Below, one piece after another: positions 24,684-32,355 of a stretch of DNA of 64,000 bases; within the stretch, counting starts at the first letter, position 1, and the number at the start of each line of letters is the position of its first letter. The notes below the pieces were generated by a model. That model did no database searches. It was not told the DNA's origin and saw only the letters and a list, made by a program, of their open reading frames with translations. The position numbers and the translations under genes were made by a program. This DNA comes from Streptacidiphilus sp. ASG 303 (GTDB taxonomy: Bacteria > Actinomycetota > Actinomycetes > Streptomycetales > Streptomycetaceae): positions 310,001 through 374,000 of the forward strand of contig NZ_JAJLRA010000005.1 of the NCBI RefSeq assembly GCF_020991365.1, read 5' to 3'.

Positions 24684-27299
24684 GTGCCGGGACGAAACCT
24701 GACCCGCGAGGAGGCCCGCGAGCGGGCCCGGATCCTGACGGTGGACGCGTACGACGTCCACCTCGACCTGCGCTCCGCCGCCGTGCCGGTGGACGACGGG
24801 ACGGCGGGGACGTTCCGCTCCCGCACGACGGTGCGGTTCCGCTGCTCCGAGCCGGGCGCCGGGACCTTCCTCGACCTGCTCGCCCCCGCCGTGCACTCCG
24901 TCGTCCTCAACGGCCGCGCGCTGGACCCGGCCGAGGTCTTCGACGGCTCCCGGATCGCGGTGGAGGGCCTGGCGGAGGCCAACGAGCTGACGGTGGAGGC
25001 CGAGTGCGCCTACAGCCGCACCGGCGAGGGCCTGCACCGCTTCACCGACCCGGTGGACGGCGAGACCTACCTCTACACCCAGTACGAGCCGGCCGACGCC
25101 CGCCGGGTCTTCGCGACCTTCGAGCAGCCCGACCTCAAGGCGCCCTTCACCTTCTCCGTGACCGCGCCGGCCCGGTGGGAGGTGTTCTCCAACTCGGCCC
25201 CCGAGGGCGACCCCGAGGACGGCGGGCCCGACGGGGAGGGCCTGCGGACCTGGCGGTTCGCCCCGACCCTGCCGATCTCCACCTACATCACCGCCGTCGT
25301 CGCCGGCCCCTACCACGTGGAGCGCGACCACTACCGGCGCGAGCTGCCGGACGGCACCGTCCTGGAGATCCCGCTGGGCGCCCTGTGCCGCCGGTCGCTG
25401 GCGAAGCACTTCGACGCCGACGAGGTCTTCGCCGTGACCAAGCAGGGCCTGGACTTCTTCCACGACGTGTTCGACTACCCCTACCCCTTCGGCAAGTACG
25501 ACCAGGCGTTCGTGCCCGAGTACAACCTCGGCGCCATGGAGAACCCCGGCTGCGTCACCTTCCGCGAGGAGTACGTCTTCCGCTCGAAGGTCACCGAGGC
25601 CGCGTACGAGGGCCGCGCCACCGTGGTGCTGCACGAGATGGCGCACATGTGGTTCGGCGACCTCGTCACCATGCAGTGGTGGGACGACCTGTGGCTCAAG
25701 GAGTCCTTCGCCGACTTCATGGGCACCTTCGCGCTGGTGGAGGCCACCCGGTACCAGGCCGGCTGGACCACCTTCGCCAACCGGCGCAAGGCGTGGGCGT
25801 ACCGGCAGGACCAGCTGCCCACCACCCACCCGGTCACCGCCGACATCCGGGACCTGGAGGACGCCAAGCTCAACTTCGACGGCATCACCTACGCCAAGGG
25901 CGCCTCCGTGCTCAAGCAGCTGGTGGCGTACGTCGGCCGGGACGCCTTCTTCGAGGGCGCGCGGCGCTACTTCCGGCGGCACGCCTTCGGCAACACCGTG
26001 CTCGGCGACCTGCTCGCGGTCCTCGGCGAGACCTCCGGGCGGGGCGCCGACGCCATGGCGGAGTGGGCCCGGGCCTGGCTGCAGACGGCCGGCGTCAACA
26101 CCCTCACCCCCGAGGTCGCGGTGGACGGCGACGGCCGGATCACCGAGCTGGCCGTCGTCCAGGAGGCCGCCGCCTCCCACCCCGGGCTGCGCCCGCACCG
26201 GGTTGCCGTCGGCCTCTACGGCCGCGACGCCTCCGGCGCCCTGGTCCGCACCGCCCGCGCCGAGCTCGACGTCACCGGCGCCCGGACCGTCGTCGCCGAG
26301 CTGGCCGGGCAGCCGCGCCCGGAGCTGGTCCTGGTCAACGACGACGACCTGACGTACTGCAAGGTCCGCTTCGACGACGCCTCGCTCGCGGCCCTGCGCG
26401 AGGGCCTCGGCGACGTCGCCGAGCCGCTGGCCCGGGCCCTGGCCTGGTCCGCGGTGTGGAACATGACCCGCGACGGCGTGCTGCCCGCCCGCGAGTACCT
26501 GGCCCTGGTGCTGCGCTTCGCCGGGCGCGAGTCGGACATCGGCGTGCTGCAGTCGCTGCACCAGCAGGCCGCGACGGCGCTGGACGTGTACGTCGCCCCG
26601 GAGCACCGCGAGGAGGCCGGGCGGCAGCTCGCCGACGGCGCCGTGCGGGAACTGCGCGCCGCCGCCCCCGGCGGCGACCACCAGCTGGCCTGGGCCCGGT
26701 TCCTCGCCCGGGTCGCCGCCTCCCCCGAGCACCTGCGGCTGGTCCGCGGCCTCCTCGACGGCACGCAGGCGGTCGACGGCCTCGACGTCGACCAGGAGCT
26801 GCGCTGGACGCTGTGGCAGACGCTGGCCGCCGCGGGCGCGGCGACCGCGGCCGACCTCGCCGCGGAACTGCAGCGCGACGACACCGCCAGCGGCCGCCGG
26901 CTGCAGCTCCACGCCCTGGCCTCCCGCCCCACGGCGGAGGCCAAGGCCGAGGCGTGGCGCTCCGTCGTGGAGTCCGACGAGCTGCCGAACGCCCTGGTGG
27001 AGGCCCAGATCGGCGGCTTCCAGCAGGCGGGGCAGCGCGAGCTGACGGCGCCCTACGCGGAGCGGTACTTCGCCGTCCTGGAGGACGTCTGGGAGAAGCG
27101 GACGATCGAGATCGCCCTGCGCATCGTCAGCGGCCTCTTCCCCCGGCTGCAGACCACGCCGCAGACGCTGGCCGCCGCAGACGCGTGGCTGGAGGGCCGC
27201 CCGGACGCCGCCCCGGCGCTGCGCCGCCTGGTCCTGGAGGCCCGCGACGACCTGGCCCGCGCCCTGCGCGCCCAGGAGTGCGACGCGGCCGCCGCATAG
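24684..27299 (+). CDS. pepN: Aminopeptidase N (M1 family), copy 1
   Basis: This 871-aa cytosolic zinc aminopeptidase removes N-terminal residues from peptides. GAMEN (residues 283-287) binds the substrate N-terminus. HEMAH (H317, E318, H321) with E340 forms the HExxH-x18-E zinc site. The C-terminal ERAP1-like helical domain follows (FDGITYAKGASVLKQL, then repeats ending ...DDLARALRAQE). The start is GTG at 24684; LTREEARERARIL is the usual N-terminus of Streptomyces PepN. A second, full-length copy lies 159 nt downstream in the same direction. Confidence 0.96.
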   Translation: MPGRNLTREEARERARILTVDAYDVHLDLRSAAVPVDDGTAGTFRSRTTVRFRCSEPGAGTFLDLLAPAVHSVVLNGRALDPAEVFDGSRIAVEGLAEANELTVEAECAYSRTGEGLHRFTDPVDGETYLYTQYEPADARRVFATFEQPDLKAPFTFSVTAPARWEVFSNSAPEGDPEDGGPDGEGLRTWRFAPTLPISTYITAVVAGPYHVERDHYRRELPDGTVLEIPLGALCRRSLAKHFDADEVFAVTKQGLDFFHDVFDYPYPFGKYDQAFVPEYNLGAMENPGCVTFREEYVFRSKVTEAAYEGRATVVLHEMAHMWFGDLVTMQWWDDLWLKESFADFMGTFALVEATRYQAGWTTFANRRKAWAYRQDQLPTTHPVTADIRDLEDAKLNFDGITYAKGASVLKQLVAYVGRDAFFEGARRYFRRHAFGNTVLGDLLAVLGETSGRGADAMAEWARAWLQTAGVNTLTPEVAVDGDGRITELAVVQEAAASHPGLRPHRVAVGLYGRDASGALVRTARAELDVTGARTVVAELAGQPRPELVLVNDDDLTYCKVRFDDASLAALREGLGDVAEPLARALAWSAVWNMTRDGVLPAREYLALVLRFAGRESDIGVLQSLHQQAATALDVYVAPEHREEAGRQLADGAVRELRAAAPGGDHQLAWARFLARVAASPEHLRLVRGLLDGTQAVDGLDVDQELRWTLWQTLAAAGAATAADLAAELQRDDTASGRRLQLHALASRPTAEAKAEAWRSVVESDELPNALVEAQIGGFQQAGQRELTAPYAERYFAVLEDVWEKRTIEIALRIVSGLFPRLQTTPQTLAAADAWLEGRPDAAPALRRLVLEARDDLARALRAQECDAAAA

Positions 27300-27414
27300 G
27301 CGCACCCGCCCCGGCCGCCCCGCGTGCCCGGTCCCCGCAGCGCGGGCCGGGCGGGCGGGGCGGCCGGACGCGTTCGCGGAGGGCGGAGGCGCGGGGCCCG
27401 GCCGGGCGGGGCCC

Positions 27415-27428
27415 GCGTGGGAGGATGC
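27415..27428 (+). promoter_or_regulatory. Conserved upstream element of pepN copy 2
   Basis: This is an exact 14-nt copy of the element at 24,581-24,594, so each gene has its own candidate promoter. Confidence 0.4.
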
Positions 27429-27458
27429 CCGGGAACGACGACGAAGGAGTCACGCGAC

Positions 27459-30047
27459 GTGCCTGGCACCAACCTGACCCGTGAGGAGGCCCGCACCCGG
27501 GCCCAGCTCCTCCACGTGGACGCCTACGACATCGAGCTCGACCTGGGCGGGGCCCGGGACGGGGGCACCTACCGGTCCACCACCGTGGTCCGGTTCACCT
27601 CCCGCGAGCCCGGGGCGTCGAGCTTCATCGACCTGGTGGCCCCGGCCGTCCACGAGGTGGTGCTCAACGGCACCGCGCTCGACCCGGCGGAGGTCTTCGC
27701 CGACAGCCGGATCGCGCTGCCGTCGCTGGCCGCCGAGAACGAGCTGCGGGTGGTCGCGGACTGCGCCTACACCAACACCGGCGAGGGCCTGCACCGCTTC
27801 GTCGACCCGGTGGACGGCGAGACCTACCTCTACACGCAGTTCGAGGTCCCGGACGCCCGGCGCGTCTTCGCCTCCTTCGAGCAGCCGGACCTCAAGGCGT
27901 CCTTCCGCTTCACGGTGACCGCCCCGGCCGGCTGGGCCGTGGTCTCGAACGCGCCGACGCCGGAGCCGTCCCCCGGCGCGGCCGAGGGCACCCAGGTGTG
28001 GGCGTTCGAGCCCACCCCGCGGATCTCCTCGTACATCACCGCCCTGATCGCGGGCCCCTACGTCGGCGTCTTCGACGCCTACGAGGACGGCGGCCGGACG
28101 GTGCCGCTGGGCGTGTACTGCCGCCCCTCGCTGCGCGAGTTCCTCGACGCGGACCAGATCTTCGAGGTGACGAAGCAGGGCTTCGCCTACTTCGAGGAGA
28201 AGTTCGACCACCCGTACCCGTTCGCCAAGTACGACCAGCTCTTCGTGCCGGAGTTCAACGCCGGCGCGATGGAGAACGCGGGCGCCGTCACCATCCGCGA
28301 CCAGTACGTCTTCCGCTCCAAGGTCACCGACGCGGCCTACGAGCTGCGCGCGGAGACGGTCCTCCACGAGCTGGCCCACATGTGGTTCGGCGACCTGGTC
28401 ACCATGGAGTGGTGGAACGACCTGTGGCTGAACGAGTCGTTCGCCACCTTCACCTCGATCATCTGCCAGGCCGAGGCGGAGGGCAGCCGCTGGCCGCACG
28501 CCTGGACCACCTTCGCCAACTCCATGAAGACCTGGGCGTACCGGCAGGACCAGCTGCCGTCCACCCACCCGATCATGGCGGAGATCAACGACCTGGAGGA
28601 CGTCCAGGTCAACTTCGACGGCATCACCTACGCCAAGGGCGCCTCGGTGCTCAAGCAGCTGGTGGCGTACGTCGGCAAGGACGAGTTCTTCCGCGGCGTG
28701 CAGGCGTACTTCCGCAGCCACGCCTGGGGCAACACCCGCCTCACCGACCTGCTCGGCGCCCTGGAGGAGACCTCCGGCCGCGACCTGAAGGCCTGGTCGA
28801 AGGCGTGGCTGGAGACCGCGGGCATCAACGTCCTGCGCCCGGAGGTCACCCTCGCCGAGGACGGCACCGTCGCCTCCTTCGCCGTGCTCCAGGAGGCCCC
28901 GGCCCTGCCCGCCGGCGCCCGCGGCGAGGCCGTGCTGCGCCCGCACCGCATCGCGGTCGGCTGCTACGAGCTCCAGGACGGGCGGCTGGTCCGCACCGAC
29001 CGCGTCGAGCTGGACGTGGACGGCGCCCGCACCGAGGTCCCGCAGCTCGCCGGCCGCGCCCGGCCCGCGGTCTTCCTGCTCAACGACGACGACCTGTCGT
29101 ACGCCAAGGTCCGTCTCGACGCCGAGTCGCTGGCGGCCGTCACCGCGCACCTGGGCGACTTCGCCGACTCCCTGCCGCGCGCCCTGTGCTGGGCCTCCGC
29201 CTGGGACATGACCCGCGACGGCGAGATGCCGACCCGGGACTACCTGGCGCTGGCGCTCTCCGGCCTCGGCCGCGAGTCCGACATCGGCGTGGTGCAGACC
29301 GTGCAGCGGCAGGTGAAGCTGGCGCTGGACCTGTACGCCGACCCCGCGTGGCGCGAGGAGGGCCTCGCCCGCTGGGCCGCGGCCTGCGAGGAGCAGCTGC
29401 GCGCCGCCGCCCCCGGCGGCGACCACCAGCTCGCGTGGGCGCGGGCCCTGGCCGCCGTCGCCCGCTCCGAGGAGCACCTGGCACTGCTGGCCGGGCTGCT
29501 CGACGGGTCGCAGACGGTGGACGGCCTCACCGTCGACACCGAGCTGCGCTGGGCGCTCCTCCAGCGGCTCGCCGCCACCGGCACCGCCGACGACAAGGCG
29601 GTCGAGGCGGAGCTGGAGCGCGACCGGACGGCCGCGGGCGAGCGCTACGCCGCCACCTGCCGGGCCTCGCGCCCGACCGCGGAGGCGAAGGCGGAGGCCT
29701 GGGCCTCGGTCGTCGAGTCCGACACCCTGCCGAACGCGGTGCAGGAGGCGGTGATCGGCGGCTTCGTCCAGACCGACCAGCGGGAGCTGCTGGCCCCGTA
29801 CACCGAGCGGTACTTCGCCGTGGCGAAGGACGTCTTCGCGTCCCGGTCGCACGAGATCGCCCAGCAGATCATCGTGGGCCTGTACCCGTCGCTGCAGGTG
29901 GAGCAGGCCACGCTGGACGCCACCGACGCCTGGCTGGCCTCCGCCGAGCCGGCGCCGGCGCTGCGGCGCATGGTGGTGGAGTCCCGGGCCGGGGTGGAGC
30001 GGGCGCTGCGGGCGCAGGCCGCCGACCGGGCGGCCGGCGGGCGCTGA
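27459..30047 (+). CDS. pepN: Aminopeptidase N (M1 family), copy 2
   Basis: This 862-aa paralogue of the preceding gene is intact, with GAMEN at 269-273, HELAH at 303-307 and the third ligand E326 (VTMEWWNDLWLNE). GAMEN is followed by AGAVTIRDQY here and by PGCVTFREEY in copy 1, so the S1 pocket may differ. GTG at 27459 is chosen from the conserved N-terminus LTREEARTRAQLL and the GAAGGAG 13 nt upstream. Divergence is spread along the length, which points to an old duplication rather than a recent one. Confidence 0.95.
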   Translation: MPGTNLTREEARTRAQLLHVDAYDIELDLGGARDGGTYRSTTVVRFTSREPGASSFIDLVAPAVHEVVLNGTALDPAEVFADSRIALPSLAAENELRVVADCAYTNTGEGLHRFVDPVDGETYLYTQFEVPDARRVFASFEQPDLKASFRFTVTAPAGWAVVSNAPTPEPSPGAAEGTQVWAFEPTPRISSYITALIAGPYVGVFDAYEDGGRTVPLGVYCRPSLREFLDADQIFEVTKQGFAYFEEKFDHPYPFAKYDQLFVPEFNAGAMENAGAVTIRDQYVFRSKVTDAAYELRAETVLHELAHMWFGDLVTMEWWNDLWLNESFATFTSIICQAEAEGSRWPHAWTTFANSMKTWAYRQDQLPSTHPIMAEINDLEDVQVNFDGITYAKGASVLKQLVAYVGKDEFFRGVQAYFRSHAWGNTRLTDLLGALEETSGRDLKAWSKAWLETAGINVLRPEVTLAEDGTVASFAVLQEAPALPAGARGEAVLRPHRIAVGCYELQDGRLVRTDRVELDVDGARTEVPQLAGRARPAVFLLNDDDLSYAKVRLDAESLAAVTAHLGDFADSLPRALCWASAWDMTRDGEMPTRDYLALALSGLGRESDIGVVQTVQRQVKLALDLYADPAWREEGLARWAAACEEQLRAAAPGGDHQLAWARALAAVARSEEHLALLAGLLDGSQTVDGLTVDTELRWALLQRLAATGTADDKAVEAELERDRTAAGERYAATCRASRPTAEAKAEAWASVVESDTLPNAVQEAVIGGFVQTDQRELLAPYTERYFAVAKDVFASRSHEIAQQIIVGLYPSLQVEQATLDATDAWLASAEPAPALRRMVVESRAGVERALRAQAADRAAGGR

Positions 30048-30112
30048 CGCGTCGGTCCGCGGGCTCGGTCCGCGGGCCCGCTCGGGCTGCGGCCTGCGGG
30101 CTGCGGGCGCAT

Positions 30113-30153
30113 CCGGAGGGGCGGGAGCACGGTGCGTGCTCCCGCCCCTCCGG
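30113..30153. terminator. 18-bp perfect hairpin between convergent genes
   Basis: 30,113-30,130 pairs with 30,136-30,153 around GGTGC, between pepN copy 2 and the AsnC-type regulator. Confidence 0.75.
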
Positions 30154-30279
30154 CGTGCGGGCCGGGCGGTGCGGGAGGCCGGGACGGCCAGGGCGGCCAG
30201 GGCGGCCCCGGGGCGGGGCGTCCGGCGTGCGCGGGTGGTCCGGCGCGGATCAGGACAGGCCGGGCCGGGCCGGACCGGT

Positions 30280-30732
30280 TCAGTCCACCGGCATGCCGGA
30301 GGGCTCCTTGATCCGCTTCATGATCATCTGCGAGTTGACCTCGTGGACGCCCGGCAGGGCCGTCAGCCGCTCGATCCAGAACCGCTCGAAGGCGTCGCTG
30401 TCGGCGACCGCGATCCGCAGGAGGCAGCCCGGCGCCCCGTAGAGCCGGTACGCCTCGACGACCTCCGGGATGGCCGCCACCTCCGCCTCGAAGGCCTCCA
30501 CCGCCTCGCGGTCGCGCCGCACCTCCACGGTGACGAAGAGCTCGAAGCCCCGCCCCACCGCCGCCGGGTCCACCTCCGCGCGGTAGCCGCGGATCACCCC
30601 GGACTCCTCCAGCCGGCGCACCCGGCGCAGGCACGGGGACGGCGACAGCCCCACCCGGTGGGCGAGCTCCTGGTTGGTCAGCCGCCCGTCGGCCTGGAGC
30701 TCGCGCAGGATCCTTCTGTCGATCGCGTCCAC
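30280..30732 (-). CDS. Lrp/AsnC-family transcriptional regulator
   Basis: This 150-aa regulator has an N-terminal winged helix (DAIDRRILRELQADGRLTNQELAHRVGLSPSPCLRRVRRLEESGVI, residues 2-47). A C-terminal RAM/effector domain follows (FVTVEVRRD..., AIPEVVEAYRLYGAPGCLLRIAVADSDAFERFW, LPGVHEVNSQMIMKRIK). Members sense amino acids. The GTG at 30732 has AGAAGGG 6 nt upstream and is preferred over the longer frame start at 30750. It is divergent from the asparaginase gene with an 84-nt gap, which suggests that it regulates that gene and itself. Confidence 0.93.
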   Translation of the reverse strand: MDAIDRRILRELQADGRLTNQELAHRVGLSPSPCLRRVRRLEESGVIRGYRAEVDPAAVGRGFELFVTVEVRRDREAVEAFEAEVAAIPEVVEAYRLYGAPGCLLRIAVADSDAFERFWIERLTALPGVHEVNSQMIMKRIKEPSGMPVD

Positions 30733-30816
30733 GACGCACCCTTCTGCCACGCTGCGGGCCCGCAGGGGGCTCCTCCCGCAAGCCTATGCCAGGAGGAAAC
30801 GGATATTCTTGCCCAT

Positions 30817-31863
30817 GTGGAACACGTGGACCAGAAGACCGTCGTCGTCGTGAGCACCGGCGGCACCATCGCCAGCCGGTGGCAGGGCACCGGGTACGCC
30901 GCCGAGGCCCCCGGGCAGGAGGTGCTCTCCTCCGCCCCGGTGCCGGACGGCGTCGCCGTGCGCGTCGTCGACCTCTTCACCGTCAACAGCCCGCGGCTGA
31001 CCACCGCCCACCAGCTCGCGGTGGTGCGGGCCGTGCACGAGGCGCTGGCGGACCCCGGGGTCGACGGCGTCGTGGTCACCCACGGCACCGACACCCTGGA
31101 GGAGACGGCCTTCCTGCTGGACCTCCACCACGACGACCCGCGCCCGGTGGTGCTGACCGGGGCCCAGCGCCCGCTGGACGACGCCGACGGCGACGCCGCG
31201 GGCAACCTCCACGACGCGCTGCTGACGGCCTCGCGGGCGCGCGGCGCGGGCGTGCTGGTGGTCTTCGACGGGATGGTGCACGCCGCCCGGGGCACCGTGA
31301 AGGCGCACACCGTGGCGGCGGACGCGTTCTGCGACCCGTCAGGGACCCCGCTGGGCAAGGTCGGCTTCGGTGCGGTGAGCCCCCTGCCGCCGGCGCAGCG
31401 CCGGACGCGGCTGCCGCTGCCCCCGGCGGACGCGGCCGCGCCCCGGGTGGACATCGTGATGCACCACAGCGACGCCGACCCGCTGCTCCTGGAGGCGGCG
31501 GTGTCCGCCGGGGCGCAGGGCCTGGTGCTGGTGGGGACGGGTGCGGGGAACGCCACCCCGGAGTTCGCGGAGGCGGTGGCCCGCGCGGTGCGGGCGGGCG
31601 TGCTGGTGGCGGTCACCACGCGGGTGCCGGCCGGTCCGGTCGTCCCGCTCTACACCGGCGGCGGGGCGGTCGACCTCGCGGCGGCGGGCGCCGTCCTCAC
31701 CGGCACGCTCCGTGCCGGGCAGGCCCGGATCGCGGTGCTCGCGGCGCTCCTCGCGGAGGACGGGGCGCAGCGGCGGACCGAGGTGCTGCGCGGCCTCGTC
31801 GGACCGGCGCAGGCCGGGACCGGGGCCGCGGCGGAGGCCGAGGGGGCCGGGCGGGCCGCCTGA
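30817..31863 (+). CDS. L-asparaginase
   Basis: This 348-aa enzyme hydrolyses asparagine to aspartate and ammonia. Both catalytic triad regions are present: STGGTIASRW near the N-terminus, with the nucleophilic Thr, and VVTHGTDTLEETAFLL (about residues 86-101), with the second Thr-Asp pair. GAQRPLDDADGDAAGNLHDALL follows. No signal peptide is seen, so it is cytosolic. The start is uncertain: a perfect AGGAGG at 30,791-30,796 is 8 nt before an ATT codon at 30,805 and 20 nt before the GTG chosen here. It is divergent from an AsnC-type regulator. Confidence 0.92.
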   Translation: MEHVDQKTVVVVSTGGTIASRWQGTGYAAEAPGQEVLSSAPVPDGVAVRVVDLFTVNSPRLTTAHQLAVVRAVHEALADPGVDGVVVTHGTDTLEETAFLLDLHHDDPRPVVLTGAQRPLDDADGDAAGNLHDALLTASRARGAGVLVVFDGMVHAARGTVKAHTVAADAFCDPSGTPLGKVGFGAVSPLPPAQRRTRLPLPPADAAAPRVDIVMHHSDADPLLLEAAVSAGAQGLVLVGTGAGNATPEFAEAVARAVRAGVLVAVTTRVPAGPVVPLYTGGGAVDLAAAGAVLTGTLRAGQARIAVLAALLAEDGAQRRTEVLRGLVGPAQAGTGAAAEAEGAGRAA

Positions 31864-31930
31864 GCGGGCGGGCCGGTGCGGGGCCCGGACGGGCGGTCCG
31901 GTGCAGGCGGTCCGGTCCGGGTCAGCCCGG

Positions 31931-31980
31931 TTCAGGACAGCCCAATTCAGGACAGCGCGGCTCGGGACAGCGCGGTTCGG
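31931..31980 (+). repeat. 15-bp tandem repeats
   Basis: Three diverged units of TTCAGGACAGCGCGG (31,931-31,945, 31,946-31,960, 31,961-31,975) and the start of a fourth lie downstream of the asparaginase gene. They are noncoding. Confidence 0.75.
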
Positions 31981-32006
31981 GCCGCCCCGCACGGGCGGAC
32001 GCGGAT

Positions 32007-32050
32007 GCGGCGGAGCGCCGCCGGGCGGGTGCCCGGCGGCGCTCCGCCGC
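32007..32050. terminator. 20-bp perfect hairpin between convergent genes
   Basis: 32,007-32,026 pairs with 32,031-32,050 around GGGT. It lies between asparaginase and the minus-strand membrane-protein gene. Confidence 0.8.
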
Positions 32051-32065
32051 AGTCGTCGCGGTCCG

Positions 32066-32299
32066 TCAGGACCGCTTCTTGCGGCCGCTGACCGACGGGA
32101 GCATCACGAGGCCGGCGATCACCAGGAACGCCACCACCGGGATGACCACGTACAGGCCCACGGTCTCGACGACGCTCAGGCCGCTGCCCGGGTCGTCGCC
32201 GTCGTCCCGGATGTTCGCAAAGGCGGGGGACGACATCAGCATCATCAGCGTGGCGACGGCCGAGACCGCACCGGCACGCAGGGCATTCCTCTTGTCCAC
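32066..32299 (-). CDS. Small secreted/membrane protein
   Basis: This 77-aa protein starts with a signal-like segment (residues 8-28, RAGAVSAVATLMMLMSSPAFA). An acidic linker IRDDGDDPGSGL follows, then a C-terminal transmembrane helix (VGLYVVIPVVAFLVIAGLVML) and a basic tail GRKKRS. The topology is outside linker, inside tail. The GTG at 32299 has TAGGGG 3-4 nt upstream. The function is unknown. It lies 56 nt downstream of the malQ stop on the minus strand in genome orientation, and may be transcribed separately. Confidence 0.75.
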   Translation of the reverse strand: MDKRNALRAGAVSAVATLMMLMSSPAFANIRDDGDDPGSGLSVVETVGLYVVIPVVAFLVIAGLVMLPSVSGRKKRS

Positions 32300-32355
32300 G
32301 CCCCTAAAGGTAGACCCCTCGCGGCCGGCGCCGCGCGCCGGGGTCGCCCCGCGGC

